From Megalobrama amblycephala (Eukaryota > Chordata > Actinopteri > Cypriniformes > Xenocyprididae): a DNA stretch of 64,000 nucleotides. A program made the position numbers and the translations under genes. Every line of letters starts with the position of its first letter. The first letter of the stretch is position 1. This document shows positions 10,402 through 21,685 of the stretch, piece after piece. The DNA is taken from contig NC_063061.1 in the NCBI RefSeq assembly GCF_018812025.1, positions 34,928,493-34,992,492 of the forward strand. The letters run 5' to 3'. The notes under the pieces are model-generated. The model did not search any database. It had not been told where the DNA came from and was given only the letters and a program-made list of their open reading frames with translations.

Positions 10402-11017
10402 AAACTATAATAGGCCTATACAAAATTTTCTTCACATGATGTGCAATTATATGTGCATGCATGAGATCACAAAAATCATGTTTTCTGTCAAGAGTGTTAT
10501 CAGAGGGTTTTTTCACATAGTCTATCTGACTGAAAGGACTCATTATGCGGGTCTTTGTCTTCTCAGGTGTGAATCACAGCATTGTTCATGAAGATTCACA
10601 CCTCCATGCATACTGTGTGTCTTGACAAAAAGTGTCTTACAAAATTTAAATCAATATATTGTTTTGTATGAACGAGTAGGCAGGATAATTTTTACATCAT
10701 TTGAAGCAAAAATTCTAGCCTACAACCCCCAATACCCAGAAGCTTTGTGAACACATATTTAATATTTGTTTTTTGGCCTTATTTCAGTGACTTAAGTTTT
10801 TTTTTTTTTTTTCAATAACCACACAACTTTATTACTTCAAAAGTACAAATGTACATACATGTTGCTCACACATTATGGTAGCCTAGTCCATGCTGAATAC
10901 AGTGTAATGACACCTTTATCATTAATATGTTTATGAACAACTGAAAAAAGCACAAATGTCAGAGCATGTCAAAACTTCTCCAGGGCCCCAAATCAGCCTC
11001 AGACTCCAGAGGGTTAA

Positions 11018-12060
11018 ACAAACCAATCCAGCATTTTGCAAACAAACACAATCTGCTTTGCAAAGGAAAACTCGACTCACAAACAAACAGAAAGTGATGT
11101 GCAAATACAAACATCAGTTTGAGCGAAAACGCAAAGGAGTAACAAATAAATGTACTGTGTTTTACAAATAAATAAATGAGCCTACATCATATTTCACAAA
11201 TAAAATACAAACCATCCTTCAAATGGCATGTAACCTTTGAACAAATACAAAATCTAGAGCATACATACGCACACCTGTCTGTTACGATTGTAAGATACTT
11301 GCCTTTTTATTATGCTAGTGTCCATTGTGTTCAAGAAATCAACAGATATCTTTTTGATTGGCTACACTGCTCAACACTGCAAAACAAGTTGAGGTTCCAC
11401 AGAGCACAATCACCATTATGCAATTACTACAGAGAAAACTGATCGTAGACCAGCAGTTATGGGCAGCTTTTTCCTCTAAAAGCAATCAGAAGCAGCAGCA
11501 GTCAGTGGTTTGAGTGAGAAAATTCCATGATTCCATGGAATTCTGTCTCAATTCCGTGCAGTTTCCAGTTGAAATTAACATGGTTGTGAATCACCAACAA
11601 CTTTTATTCCTTACTAATTATGATTTCATGGAGAGATACTACATTAAACGACTTGTTCCTTGTTCCTTGCACTGTTCCTCATAGGTCTTAAACACACTCT
11701 GCCTCTGAGGAACAGTTCAAGGAACAAGGGACTTTATTAATTGAGTCTTAATTATCTCTCCCTGTTATCATAATTTTTATGAAAAGGAATGAAAGTTGTT
11801 AGTGGTTTACAGTCACTATTGTTTATTTCAGCTGGAAACTGCAATTAATTTTATGTGTAATTTCTTTGGGAGTTTTGCAAAACTTTAGGCAGAGTTTGTC
11901 AAAAGAGACCAGTATACAGCTTCCACTATGAACTAGAATGCATTTTTTATTCCTGTTTACAGTACACAGATACTTTTTCATATTCATTTAGATAGTAGAA
12001 TATGAATTCATGGATATTTATTCTTGTGACAGCTGTGAAGTCAGTCTACAAAACACAATT
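11018..12060. other. Spacer upstream of gene 3, shared with gene 6
   Basis: No gene is seen. About 11330-11560 resembles 33270-33510 (GATCGTAGACCAGCAGTTATGG; AAGCAATCAGAAGCAGCAGC). About 11640-11900 resembles 33550-33780. The short frames here are AT-rich and look non-coding. Confidence 0.5.
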
Positions 12061-12105
12061 CAGAGATTTATACACATCCAGAGAGACTGGACATTCACTC
12101 TTCAG
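12061..12105 (+). promoter_or_regulatory. TATA-like box and non-coding exon 1 of receptor gene 3
   Basis: GATTTATACACATCCAGAGA, then the GACTGGACATTCACTCTTCA block, with donor GT at 12106-12107. GTGAAGTCAGTCTACAAAAC just upstream is also shared with the blocks at about 4165 and 56355. The acceptor is uncertain; AG at 12555-12556 is one candidate. Confidence 0.55.
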
Positions 12106-12613
12106 GTGATACATTTTTTAATAATTTACTTGCTTTCAGCTATTCAGTTTTTGCTGTGAATTTTAGGTAGTGTAAGGTTTATGAGCATGTAAGATGGTTT
12201 AACTATTAAATAAAACAGGGTTGTGATCTAGTTATTTTATCTAATCCATTTTTAAAATTTGTAGGGAAAAAAAAAATCGTAATAGCCACTTAAGGGGATT
12301 TCCATGTGAACTGTGAAATTTAAACACTGTTTTATTTAAATTACCAGAATCATATCATGTTCTGAAGTCATTTAATATTGTACTGAATTTATGTTTTTCT
12401 GTTATTTAGGTATTGTATTGTGAATTAACAAATTAAAATTACTTCTAATTTTAGAAATTTAATATTGAAACATATTATGTGTAATTACACACTGTTTGAA
12501 AACTTTTAAATTCAACGTGTAAAACAACAGAACTTCTCTCTTCCTGTTGAAGACAGGTGACATATTTTTTTATTTCTTGAGTTGATTTTCTGAGCTGAGA
12601 AAACAAACGGGAG

Positions 12614-13395
12614 ATGATTAACTCTACAGTGACCTTCACACCTGAAGCATCTACAAACTCCACAACTCATTCTATTGCACAACTCAACACTTTAGACATT
12701 TGTCTATTTAGCCTCCATTTCCTGTTTGGTCTTCCTACACATTCCTGTTATATGGCTCATCATCACAGGAACAAGAAGTGGAGTTGCATCAGAGTTCTTC
12801 AACCTCAATCTGTCTCTTTGTGAGATTGGTAACTGTGTGAATGCTATATTTAGTCTACTGTCATTTTTGTTTTCAAGTCTCACAAGAACAACACATTTTT
12901 TACAAGGACTAGCCATCACTGGCCGTCCTCTGTTTCATTGTCTGATCTGTGTTGAGCGTTACCTGGCAGTGGTTTATCCTGTAACCTTTCTGAAGTTCAA
13001 ACCTCTCAGATATAGAGTGATCTGCTACACTGTGGTCTGGATATTCACTCTTGGATGCTGTTTGTGCTGCATGTTTACTATAATCTTGTGTAATTTTTAT
13101 TATTATGTATGCTTCTACTCTATTCAGTTCCTACTCTCCTGTTGCATTCAGATGTTCTGCTTTGTAACTGTTCTCAGAGCTCTGAAGCAGTCAGGACCAG
13201 GAGAGAGAGGGAGAGAGCGAGTAGAGGAAAACCACATGAAGAGAAGAGCGTTTTATATACTAGCGATATATACTCTTGGTTCTTGTTTGTTCTGCATGTT
13301 TAGTTTAATCTCAGTTCCTCCTCTACCTCTCCATTCAGTTGTTTTGTCTTGTGGCTGTTCTCAGAGCTCTGAAGCAGTCAGGACCAGGAGAGAGA

Positions 13396-13455
<60 letters not shown>
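12614..13455 (+). pseudogene. Receptor gene 3: frameshifted, chimeric 7TM pseudogene cut by a LINE
   Basis: It starts with ATG and a normal family N-terminus (MINSTVTFTPEASTNSTTHS). Relative to gene 6 it has lost two bases in TM1, at about 12744-12750. The rest reads from 12726 in another frame: TM2, TM3, ERYLAVVYPVTF, TM4, TM5 and the third loop up to MKRRAFYI. At about 13258 it then jumps back to a second, partly deleted copy of the TM4-TM5-third-loop segment (LGSCLFCMFSLIS ... SEAVRTRRE out of frame). That copy runs into an expanded GA repeat and the LINE poly(A). TM6-TM7 are missing. This is a recombinant relic. Confidence 0.85.
13400..13455. repeat. (GA)n microsatellite expanded from the third-loop codons
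   Basis: About 28 GA units continue directly from the purine-rich GGACCAGGAGAGAGAGG segment that encodes the third cytoplasmic loop in every paralogue. The LINE poly(A)/T tract abuts it. Confidence 0.9.
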
Positions 13456-13461
<6 letters not shown>

Positions 13462-13550
13462 TTTTTTTTAGATTCGAAACCTCTTTATTTTTCAAAACAT
13501 GAGTTCTCTACAACACAAAGAAATTAATTTCCAAAAAAAAGGAGCATGAT

Positions 13551-16500
13551 TTAACTCAGAACAGTCCCAAAAAACAAGACATTTTCCACAACAGAACATA
13601 AAACATTTTTAAGACACCAAATGTTTATGAACTCCTCTACATTATTTGTGGTACTGTAAAAATCAAAATCAACTTTTAATCTAGCTTTCACCATTCTAAC
13701 AAAAACAGTGTTTATGTCAAAGTCTAAGGACTCTTCAATCTTATTTCTTCTACTGAGATAGAAAGCCATTTTTGCTTGACCAAGTACAAAGTTAAACAAT
13801 TGACATTTCACTCTCCTTTTCTGACTATAACTAAAACCAAGAATAAATAAATTCTTAGAAAATTCCTCTCCAAACATCATAAACATTTGTTGCAACAACT
13901 GAAAAAAAGGACAGAGTCTGCTACAATCCAAAAAGCAGTGATAAACTGTTTCCCTCTGCAAACAAAAAGGGCACTCTCCACTTACATTAGGATTAATGAT
14001 GGAAATGAAAGCATTGACAGCCACACTACCATGTAGGATTCTCCACTGTAAATCCCCTACTCTTTTGGTCAACAGTGGTTTATAAATCGCTCTCCATACT
14101 GGTCTGACCTCATTGTCAAGCCCCAGATGGGCTCTCCAAGGAGTGTCAGCCCGACCACTTAGTTTGACTTTATTTACAATTTTTACAAACATTTTATACA
14201 TAGTTTTTCCTCCCATGTCTTCAAAAACATTTGTAAGAGTCTCTCTGGACTCCAACAATTCACCAGTACAGTCTTTAAAATCAGGAGATAGAGTAAATGC
14301 TGGAAAAGAATCATCATCAACTGGTTGACATTGTCCATTACTATATTCTTTTAGCAGGGATAATTCAGTCTTTGTGAGTTCGCACTTCCAAGTGCTGAGC
14401 ACTTGATTTATGATCCTAATCGATCTAACTCCAACATGAGAGGCTAGAGCTGCAGTGTCGATCAAATTTGGTCCACACAGATCAACCACATGTCTCAGTG
14501 TAACAATCCCAGCTACACAGAACGACTGCATCACAAAAAGTCCTGTTATGTGTTCTACGTTGAAACGAGTGCCATTCACCACTGGCTCTTTCAACAGCCA
14601 TGACAAGGACTCACAGCTTGCCACTCTCTTTTTATGGAACATCCCCCACACAGTGAACAGTCCATGGTAAAACTTCGGGAGGTTACACAGTTTTTTAGCA
14701 CTCAAATCCATTAAAAACAAAGGCTCAGCAAGACCCAAATTCCCGCCTCGGATCAATATGGTTCTGGCTAAGGGTCTCCAGACAAGGTATATGGGCCCAA
14801 CAAGAAGTCTCTGGATGAACTGAAGTCGGAAAGCGGCGCCCCTACTGGCGAGATAAATGAGCCCCTGCCCTCCTTCCTCTTTTGGCAAAAACAGTACACT
14901 CTGTGGGACCCAGTGCAGCCGGTCCCAGAAAAAGTCCACCAAAACTGCTTGTATCTTAGCCAGCAGTTGTGCAGGAGGGTCTACACATGATAATCGGTGC
15001 CACAACATTGATGACACTAAATTGTTGATCACTAGTGTTCGACCCCTAAAAGACATGTGTGGCAAGATCCATTTCCATTTTTTTAAGACGTCCTTCAACT
15101 TTTTCTAAAACATTGTCCCAGTTTTTACGCAAGAAAGAATCATCTCCAAGATAAACACCAAGATATTTAAAACCACCCTTGTTCCAAATTAAACCGGCAG
15201 GTAAAACAAGTTTTTTGCTTAACTCATTACTATTTGTAAAAGCTTCACTTTTCCCCCAGTTAATTTTTGCAGAGGACAATATGCCAAACCCATTTATATT
15301 TTCTATAAGGGTGTCAATATCTTCTTGTTTTTTGACAATGACAACAACATCATCTGCATAAGCAGATAATTTAAAAAAGGTTTCACATCCAGGAATTTTT
15401 ACACCAACAAGAGATTTTCTTAATTTATGCAGAAGAGGCTCTATGGCCAAGGAGTACAGCATGCCAGATAATGAACATCCTTGTCTGACCCCCCTATGAA
15501 CTTTAAAAGGAGCACTTAAACCACCGTTGATCTTTACAATACTCTCAATGTCACGATACAAGACTTGAATCATTTTTATTAGGCCAGAGCTGAACCCAAA
15601 CGCATCTAACGTTTGCCACAAATACTGGTGTTCGACTCTGTCAAATGCCTTTTCTTGGTCAATTGATATCAGGCAAATTTCAGAACCCAATGAATTGGAG
15701 AGGTCCAAAACGTCACGAATTAAAATAACATTGTCAGTTATCAACCTATTGGGTATGCAATAAGTCTGGTCAACATGAATAACATGCTGCATAACATTCT
15801 TCAGTCTCATTGCCAACACCTTCGACAAAAGTTTGTAATCCGTGCAAAGCAGAGCAACCGGCCTCCAGTTCTTTATCTCCTGTAAATCCCCTTTTTTAGG
15901 GAGAAGAGTGAGGATTGCTCTCCTGCAACTCAAAGGTAAATGTCCTTTTTCTAAACTGTCTCTGAGAACAAGCAACAAATCTTTGCCAATCACAGGCCAG
16001 AAAACTTTATAAAAATCCACAGGAATTCCATCCATGCCCGGAGATTTACCGCTTTCTAGACTCTGCAACGCAGAATATAATTCATCAGCAGAGATCGGTG
16101 CATCCAGCTCCATATTGGCCTCTTCGGAAACCTTAGGTAATCCCTCATAGAAAGACTGCGCCACCTCTGGTCTCTCTTGGAACTCACTCTTAAAGAGCTT
16201 CTCATAAAAATCAACTACAGATTTACGGATGTCCACAGACTCCTGCAGCAACTGTCCAGTACTGGCAGACCGCAGAGAGTGCATTAGTCTCCTTTGTCCA
16301 TTTTTTTGTTCAAGGCCAAAAAAAAAATGAGAAGGTGCATCCATTTTGGCAATATTTTGATGACGTGAGCGAACCAGAGCACCTTGACCAGAGAAACCCA
16401 ACAGGTTAGATAGAGCTGACTTTTTCCTTTTTAGAGCTTTAAAATGTTCTCCTTCTCTTGTTGAGTCTGCCAAATCTTGCAGCTTCACTATTTCACTCTC

Positions 16501-17535
16501 CAAAGCTTTCATGGATCTAGTCATGTCCTTTGTGACATTGAGAGTATACTGTAAGCATAGCTGTTTTATATTAACCTTCCCTATGTCCCACCACTGTTGT
16601 AATGAAGTGTACTCAGATTTTTCTTTTGTGTATCTATTCCAGAAATACTTAAAAGTATCTTTAAAAGCATGATCAGAAAGCAAGGATACATTAAAATGCC
16701 AATAGGCACTTTTACATTTCACATCCTTAACAAAAATAGCAACTTGTACGAGGCAATGATCTGAAATACCAACTGGGTGTATTGAACACTCTTTTAGTAC
16801 ATTACTCTGATGTTTGAAACAGTAAACTCTATCAAGCCTGGCCAAAGACATAAAATTATCTTTAACATGAGACCAAGTATACTGCCGCTGAGTGGTATGC
16901 AAAAATCTCCAAACATCACATAAATCATTCATCTCAATTACTTTTACAAGACACTTCTTACTAGCTCCATGTGGTTCTGGGTGGTTTCTATCTAAAGCTG
17001 CGTTCTCAGTGCAATTAAAATCACCACCCAGGAACATGTATCCCTCAGCACTACAGTTTCTTATTACATCATTTAGAGTGTTTAAAAAAAACAATCTTTC
17101 TGGGCCTACCGTAGGAGCATAAACATTTATGAAAGTAATTTTTACACTTTCAAATACAGCTTGTATTTTTAACAAGCGACCTGGAATGATTTCCTCAGTA
17201 ACACAAGAGATGGGTAAAAAATCTCTAGAAAACAAGATACCCACTCCACCACTGTTGCTACATTTATGACTGAAAAAAACTTCCCCATCCCAATCTTTCT
17301 TCCACACGGTTTCATTTTCAGCTGTGCTATGCGTTTCTTGTAAAAAAATTACATTCAGTTTTTTAACTTTAAACAAGCTGAAGAGGGAAACTCTCTTCAC
17401 ATCCTCTCTGGCACCATTAACGTTTAAAGAACCCAATATTATGTCACACATAGTAAATGTTAGGTTGCATTTAAACAGAACAGAGAGGTTAACACAAACA
17501 AAGAAAAAGAAAAACAAAAGGCACTTAACCATCAT
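13551..17535 (-). pseudogene. LINE ORF2: endonuclease + reverse transcriptase, one frameshift
   Basis: The first frame (17535 to 15046) carries the endonuclease: SLNVNGARED, IFLQETHS, LGGDFNC, GISDHCLV. It then carries the reverse transcriptase: WRPVALLCTDYKLLSKVLA, ISIDQEKAFDRVEHQ, RGVRQGCSLSGMLY and the catalytic YADDVVV. The second frame (15098 to 13551) continues the same protein with SFRGRTLVINNLVSSMLW and a C-terminal CPFCLQRETVYHCFLDC cysteine/histidine motif. The two frames overlap at a run of seven T (15078-15084 on the + strand), so a single-base slip there explains the break. The true start is probably the Met before CDIILGSLNVNG rather than the upstream ATGATG. It makes the new DNA copy at the target site; this copy is inactive as read. 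Confidence 0.85.
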
Positions 17536-18250
17536 TAGCTAATTGTGCTCTCGCTTTTATCATCAATTTTTTTAAACGAAAAATTTCCTGCTCTGTAAAG
17601 GTCAGCTGGCCGGAGTTTTCTTTATTTTTCATGAAAAATTTAACTGAGTCAATGAACAACTTTAAATCTGGGAAAAACTCATCAATTTTCACTGATCTGA
17701 AACCTTTGGTTCTTTGTAAAAAGGACTGAATTTTGGTGAAAGAGTAAGCACTCTCCACATTCATCTGTGTATCTCCATTAACATCACTTTCAGACTCTTG
17801 CGTGTTCATCAACACATCATCTGACTGAGAAGAGATGCTCATAGGATTCGTTTTTGACACTTTTGTAACTTGTTCAGTGTTTGATTTATTTTCTGGATTT
17901 TTTCTCTTGGTTGGCAGTTTAGAAATTTCAGCATCCAACAAAGCATCTTCCTCATTAAACAACACTGACTCAGCTACTCTAGTCGCGATTTGACCAACAT
18001 TTTGATTCTCTTTTAAAACATCTTGTGCGTTTTGATCACTCGCTACACTTTCTGTCTGCTCATTCTCCTGATCACTATCATCTCGGTTTTCTTCCTGCAC
18101 ACTCACAGTTCTCTGCGGTTCGCCGGGTAAAGAGGCTTCTCTTTCGGCCGGTACGGGCGGCAGATCCACTACAGCCCGCATCTCACCTGCTCTCTCTGGG
18201 CACGAGCGAATCACGAATTCACTAAACACTTCAAACCTCCTGCTAGATTC
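17525..18250 (-). CDS. LINE ORF1, 5'-truncated (C-terminal part)
   Basis: The frame is open from the MITE junction to the stop at 17525 and overlaps the ORF2 start by about 11 bases. The protein is hydrophilic and acidic, with many Ser/Asn/Glu residues. It ends in a more structured segment (SFTKIQSFLQRTKGFRSVKI ... FTEQEIFRLKKLMIKARAQL). No zinc knuckle is present in the remaining part. By position it is the nucleic-acid-binding ORF1 of a Tx1/L1-type element. The upstream in-frame codons to 18388 come from the neighbouring palindrome, so they are not native ORF1. Confidence 0.6.
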   Translation of the reverse strand, partial: ESSRRFEVFSEFVIRSCPERAGEMRAVVDLPPVPAEREASLPGEPQRTVSVQEENRDDSDQENEQTESVASDQNAQDVLKENQNVGQIATRVAESVLFNEEDALLDAEISKLPTKRKNPENKSNTEQVTKVSKTNPMSISSQSDDVLMNTQESESDVNGDTQMNVESAYSFTKIQSFLQRTKGFRSVKIDEFFPDLKLFIDSVKFFMKNKENSGQLTFTEQEIFRLKKLMIKARAQLANDG

Positions 18251-18255
18251 GCTTA

Positions 18256-19150
18256 CACAGACATCAAGAATCAGCGTATGATTCTCAACAATGGTGACAT
18301 GCTTCATGCTGCAATGCATTCTGGGAGCCATGGATGAGTTTTGTATGATGCACCCAGAATGCATTGCACCATTGAAGCATGTCACCATTGTTGAGATTCA
18401 TATGCTGATTCTTGATGTCTGTGTGCGAGTAAAACTCACAGGAGCCCAAAATATGTAAATGGTGTGTTATAAATCGTTTGATGTTCTGATTAAATTCTAT
18501 TATTCTCTTGCCGTAGAATCAAAACAATAAAACAGAATTAATAACATACTACCTGTATAATATCAATGAGTTAAGCCAATATATGATGATTATATTCTTA
18601 TCATCAATCAGCTTATAGCATCTGATTATATTTTCTCTTGCTGTTCTGGCCATAACAAACAGACACAGCTGTCAAGAGAAAAACTAGTGTTAAAAAGTCT
18701 GAGTAGGAGTAAGAGCCTGAGTAAGAGCCTGACTAAAGCACACACTAATCGCCACAATGATAACATCAAATCAAACTATTACTTTCAAATAAGTAATCAA
18801 CATCTAAGCCTCTTCTTAATTCTTAATACGAACTTCTGTAGATGTCTGACAGAAATAAAGTCAGTCTGGTTAGTAATAAGTGAAGCTAATGTTGTTTGTG
18901 GAGTTGTTTAATCAGATCTTGAGAGATGTAATGTATTTTATCTTCAGTTGATTTCATCCAAGGCTGTGGCTGGAAGTAGTTCTTGTGTTTCTCTTTCCTT
19001 CAGTGATTATGCTTGTTAACAGCAGGTGTTCTTCACTAATACAAAATCATTATTCAATCACTTAATTATCTCATTACCTCCAACACTGATTAAGTGTTAC
19101 ATTAAACAGCCTGTAGTGTGCACACTAAGCAGTGTTCATTTCATCTGGGC
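18256..19150. mobile_element. MITE fragment with a 70-base inverted repeat at its LINE-side end
   Basis: CACAGACATCAAGAATCAGC at 18256, reading to GCAATGCATTCTGGG at 18325, is mirrored by 18353-18423, giving a hairpin with a 27-base loop. Beyond it the sequence (AGTGATTATGCTTGTTAACA; CACTTAATTATCTCATTA) resembles the inner unit at 5749-7126 and the fragment at 40690-41208. Confidence 0.65.
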
Positions 19151-19904
19151 AAATCCATGTGGGGCCTACATGGAAACTGGGTGCAAAACTGGCTGGGTCC
19201 CAGTTAGATAGCCCAGGTCAAACCCATTTGGGCCCCACATGGCTCTGCTGGCTGGGAACACATTTACTGTGTATTTAAATTTGACACTTCAAGAAATTTG
19301 CATGTCAGGTGTTCACTGCATCACACCTGTAGGCCAATTTCAGATTTTTAAAAATTGTCTGCATGGGAAAACTAAACATTCCCTGTTCATATAATACTGT
19401 AATTTCTTCTTCATTGTGATAAGACTGATTCTATTTTAGCTTATGAACAATTATATTAAATATCAATGATTCTATTTTATTATAATTAATGCATTCTATA
19501 ACTGTCTGTGTTAGACAGTTAATGTGTTTCACTGTTTATTTAAAGAGATCACATCACAAACAAGACTTACAGTACTTTTGATTGTTCTACTTACAATGTC
19601 TGTCATGTTTATCTAATAAAATACTTAATCATTGACCCTGTGTTACCATTTCCATATGTTGTTCTTGTCATGCTTAGTACCAAAGATTTGAATCAGTTAA
19701 ATGTTGTGTGGAAATGATGAACAATTTTAAATTCAAGTCAGTCAGTGTCAGTCCAGTCAAATGATAAGTCAGATATATGACTGTCTTTTTGAACCTTACT
19801 TTTTTTTTTTTTCTTTATATGTTTGAATATGCCATGTTTTATGTGACAGATGAATAGATGAAGTCATACACTCATATTCTTGTGACTATTCAAAACAAAG
19901 CTCA
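19151..19904. other. Spacer with a short repeat fragment and distal poly(A) signal
   Basis: About 19151-19258 has the composition of a dispersed fish repeat (CCATGTGGGGCCTACATGG; GGGCCCCACATGGCTC). From 19259 the host unit resumes, homologous to 1421 onward. AATAAA at 19615-19620 corresponds to 1788. No gene seen. Confidence 0.5.
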
Positions 19905-19947
19905 GATAATTATACACATTCAGAGAGACTGGACATTCACTCTTCAG
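19905..19947 (+). promoter_or_regulatory. TATA-like box and non-coding exon 1 of receptor gene 4
   Basis: ATAATTATACACATTCAGAG, then the ACTGGACATTCACTCTTCAG block, with donor GT at 19948-19949. The acceptor is CCCATAG with AG at 20336-20337. The intron is shorter than in gene 2 because a block between 19995 and 20010 is deleted. Confidence 0.55.
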
Positions 19948-20382
19948 GTACTAAACTCCTCTTAAAACACATTACATTTTCTGTTTAAACATAGGGAAAG
20001 TACGCAACCCATTTGACCCATTTGCTGTGCTGTATTAAACTTCATTCATCTCATTTTGAGCATTCTGTGAGAACCTGTTATGTGTGTGCTTGAGACAAAT
20101 GACAGATGAGTATCATTTTAAGCTTTTTTACATTGTTTGCATCTTAAAAGTTGTGCTTTAAAGATATGTGCCCCGTTTGGATATTCTGTTCTGTTAAAAT
20201 GGGACAGCAGCTTTTGATAAAAATCAGATGCTCTGCAAAACGTAGTAAATCTTGCAGACCATGAAGATATTTTTAAGCTGTAAACTCAGTGTACAAATGT
20301 AGGCTCATGTATACGTATAACATTTTTTTTCCCATAGAACACATTTTCTGTGAGATTCTGAGTTGAGAGAAAGAAGGAAGAG

Positions 20383-21144
20383 ATGAACAATTGTACAGTG
20401 AACTTCACCACACCTGAAGCATCTACATTCTCCACATCTCAGTCCATTGGGCTAATGAAAATTTTAGATTTATGTCTGCACAGCTTCAATTTCCTGTTTG
20501 GTCTTCCTACACACTCTTATGTTATATGGCTCATCATCACAGGAACAAGAAGTGGAGTTGCATTAGAGTTCTTCAACCTCAATCTCTCTGTTTGTGAGAT
20601 GACCAGCTGTCTGACAATTTTGGTCCATGTACTTGAGCGTTCTTTTTTAAGTCTCAAAACATTGAGATATTTCATGTTAGGACTAGGCATCACTGGTCGT
20701 CCTGTGTTTCAGTGTCTGATGTGTGTTGAGCGTTACCTGGCAGTGGTTCATCCTGTAACTATGTTTACTATAATCTTGTGTAATTATTTTTATTATTATA
20801 TATGCTTCTACTCTATTCAGTTCCTACTCTCCTGTTGCATTCAGATGTTCTGCTTTGTAACTGTTCTTAGAGCTCTGAAGCAGTCAGAACCAGGAGAGAA
20901 AGGGAGAGAGCGAGTAGAGGAAAACCACATGAAGAGAAGAGCGTTTTATCTCATTCTAATAACTACTGTGAGCATGATTATTATGTATATGCTATTTGTT
21001 ATCTCAGGAATGACTTATATTCTGACTAATCTGTATTTTCAGGAACCTTTTACTTTTTGTTTTGTTTTTTATCTACTTGCTGGTTTTGTTCAGCCTTTTC
21101 TTTATCTGAACCGGGTTGGAAAACGTACTCGGTTACGTACGTAA
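20383..21144 (+). pseudogene. Receptor gene 4: TM4-deleted copy whose tail is replaced by a DIRS end
   Basis: An uninterrupted 253-codon frame starts like gene 2 (MNNCTVNFTTPEASTFSTSQ), but codons for about 28 residues are missing between HPVT and MFTIIL. This in-frame 84-base deletion removes the KPLRY loop and all of TM4. The protein would therefore have six membrane passes and an inverted topology after TM3. At the 3' end a DIRS element entered just after GGAAAAC, so the last codons (RTRLRT) are element sequence. The host continues at 26610 with the normal 3' end. It is probably non-functional, but it reads as an open frame and would be annotated as a gene by automatic pipelines. Confidence 0.8.
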
Positions 21145-21371
21145 CCTAGGTTCCCTGAGATACGGGAACGAGTACTGCGTATGGGGAAAAGCTCCTTTTT
21201 CAATAGCGCAGTGTAACTGCACGTCTATTGGCTCAAAGGAATGAAACTCTTTGAACCAATGACAGCGCGGCGTAGTCGCGTGAGCCTATGACGAAACAGC
21301 GCGCCAACAAGCCCGCCAAAACGGGCGTGGCTTATGGCTATATAAGCCGGTGTTTCGCCATGGGATTCAGT
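21125..21371 (+). repeat. DIRS-A inverted terminal repeat, left
   Basis: Reverse complement of 26369-26609, sharing for example GCGCAGTGTAACTGCACGTC, GGGCGTGGCTTATGG and CTATATAAGCCGG. The TATATAA near 21340 could serve as a promoter within the repeat. Confidence 0.9.
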
Positions 21372-21394
21372 TTAAACTCGACTGAAGCGACGAC

Positions 21395-21530
21395 ACTGAG
21401 CCGCAGTGTCGAGGCACGGCATAAAACGCAGTACTCGTTCCCGTATCTCAGGGAACCGAGGTTACGTACGTAACCGAGAACGTTCCCTTTCGATACTCTC
21501 ACTCATACTGCGTATAGGGAACGAATACAA
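21395..21530. promoter_or_regulatory. DIRS-A internal complementary region
   Basis: CGCAGTACTCGTTCCCGTAT ... GTTACGTACGTAACCGAG is the complement of the extreme left end. The adjoining GTTCCCTTTCGATACTCTCA ... ATACTGCGTATAGGG is the complement of the extreme right end. In DIRS1-type elements this region templates the junction of a circular DNA intermediate (established for the family). Confidence 0.9.
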
Positions 21531-21685
21531 TCACGCCGTGCCACGACAAAGAACGACAAAAACATATCATGGGCACGAGGGGGCCCAGAGGATACGTGAG
21601 GGGCCAAGGCCGTCGAACCCTAGGTACACAGGAGCAGGGAGACCCCTGAGGAGGCGTGACGACGGGGCTCGAAGAGGCCGTCGTA

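Larger units (their letters stand above)
8514..11013 (-). mobile_element. Eroded piggyBac-type element (ends only)
   Basis: The left end CCCTCTGGAGTC at 8514 and right end GACTCCAGAGGG, followed by TTAA at 11014-11017, match the ends of the better preserved element at 41213-44643. The subterminal regions also match in inverted orientation. About 8520-8710 mirrors 44440-44640, and 10920-11013 mirrors 41213-41310. No transposase frame remains. The TTAA at the left end is lost. Short frames at 8841-9240 are not recognisable proteins. Confidence 0.65.
13456..18250 (-). mobile_element. Tx1/L1-like non-LTR retrotransposon (LINE), antisense to the array
   Basis: Reading on the - strand, there is a partial ORF1, then an ORF2 with apurinic endonuclease, reverse transcriptase and a C-terminal cysteine motif, then a 3' end with a 14-base poly(A) (T tract at 13456-13469). 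It landed in the GA tract of receptor gene 3. The 5' limit is set at about 18250, where the sequence turns into a palindromic MITE. No target-site duplication is obvious, which suits a truncated or rearranged insertion. Clade assignment rests on motifs only. Confidence 0.85.
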
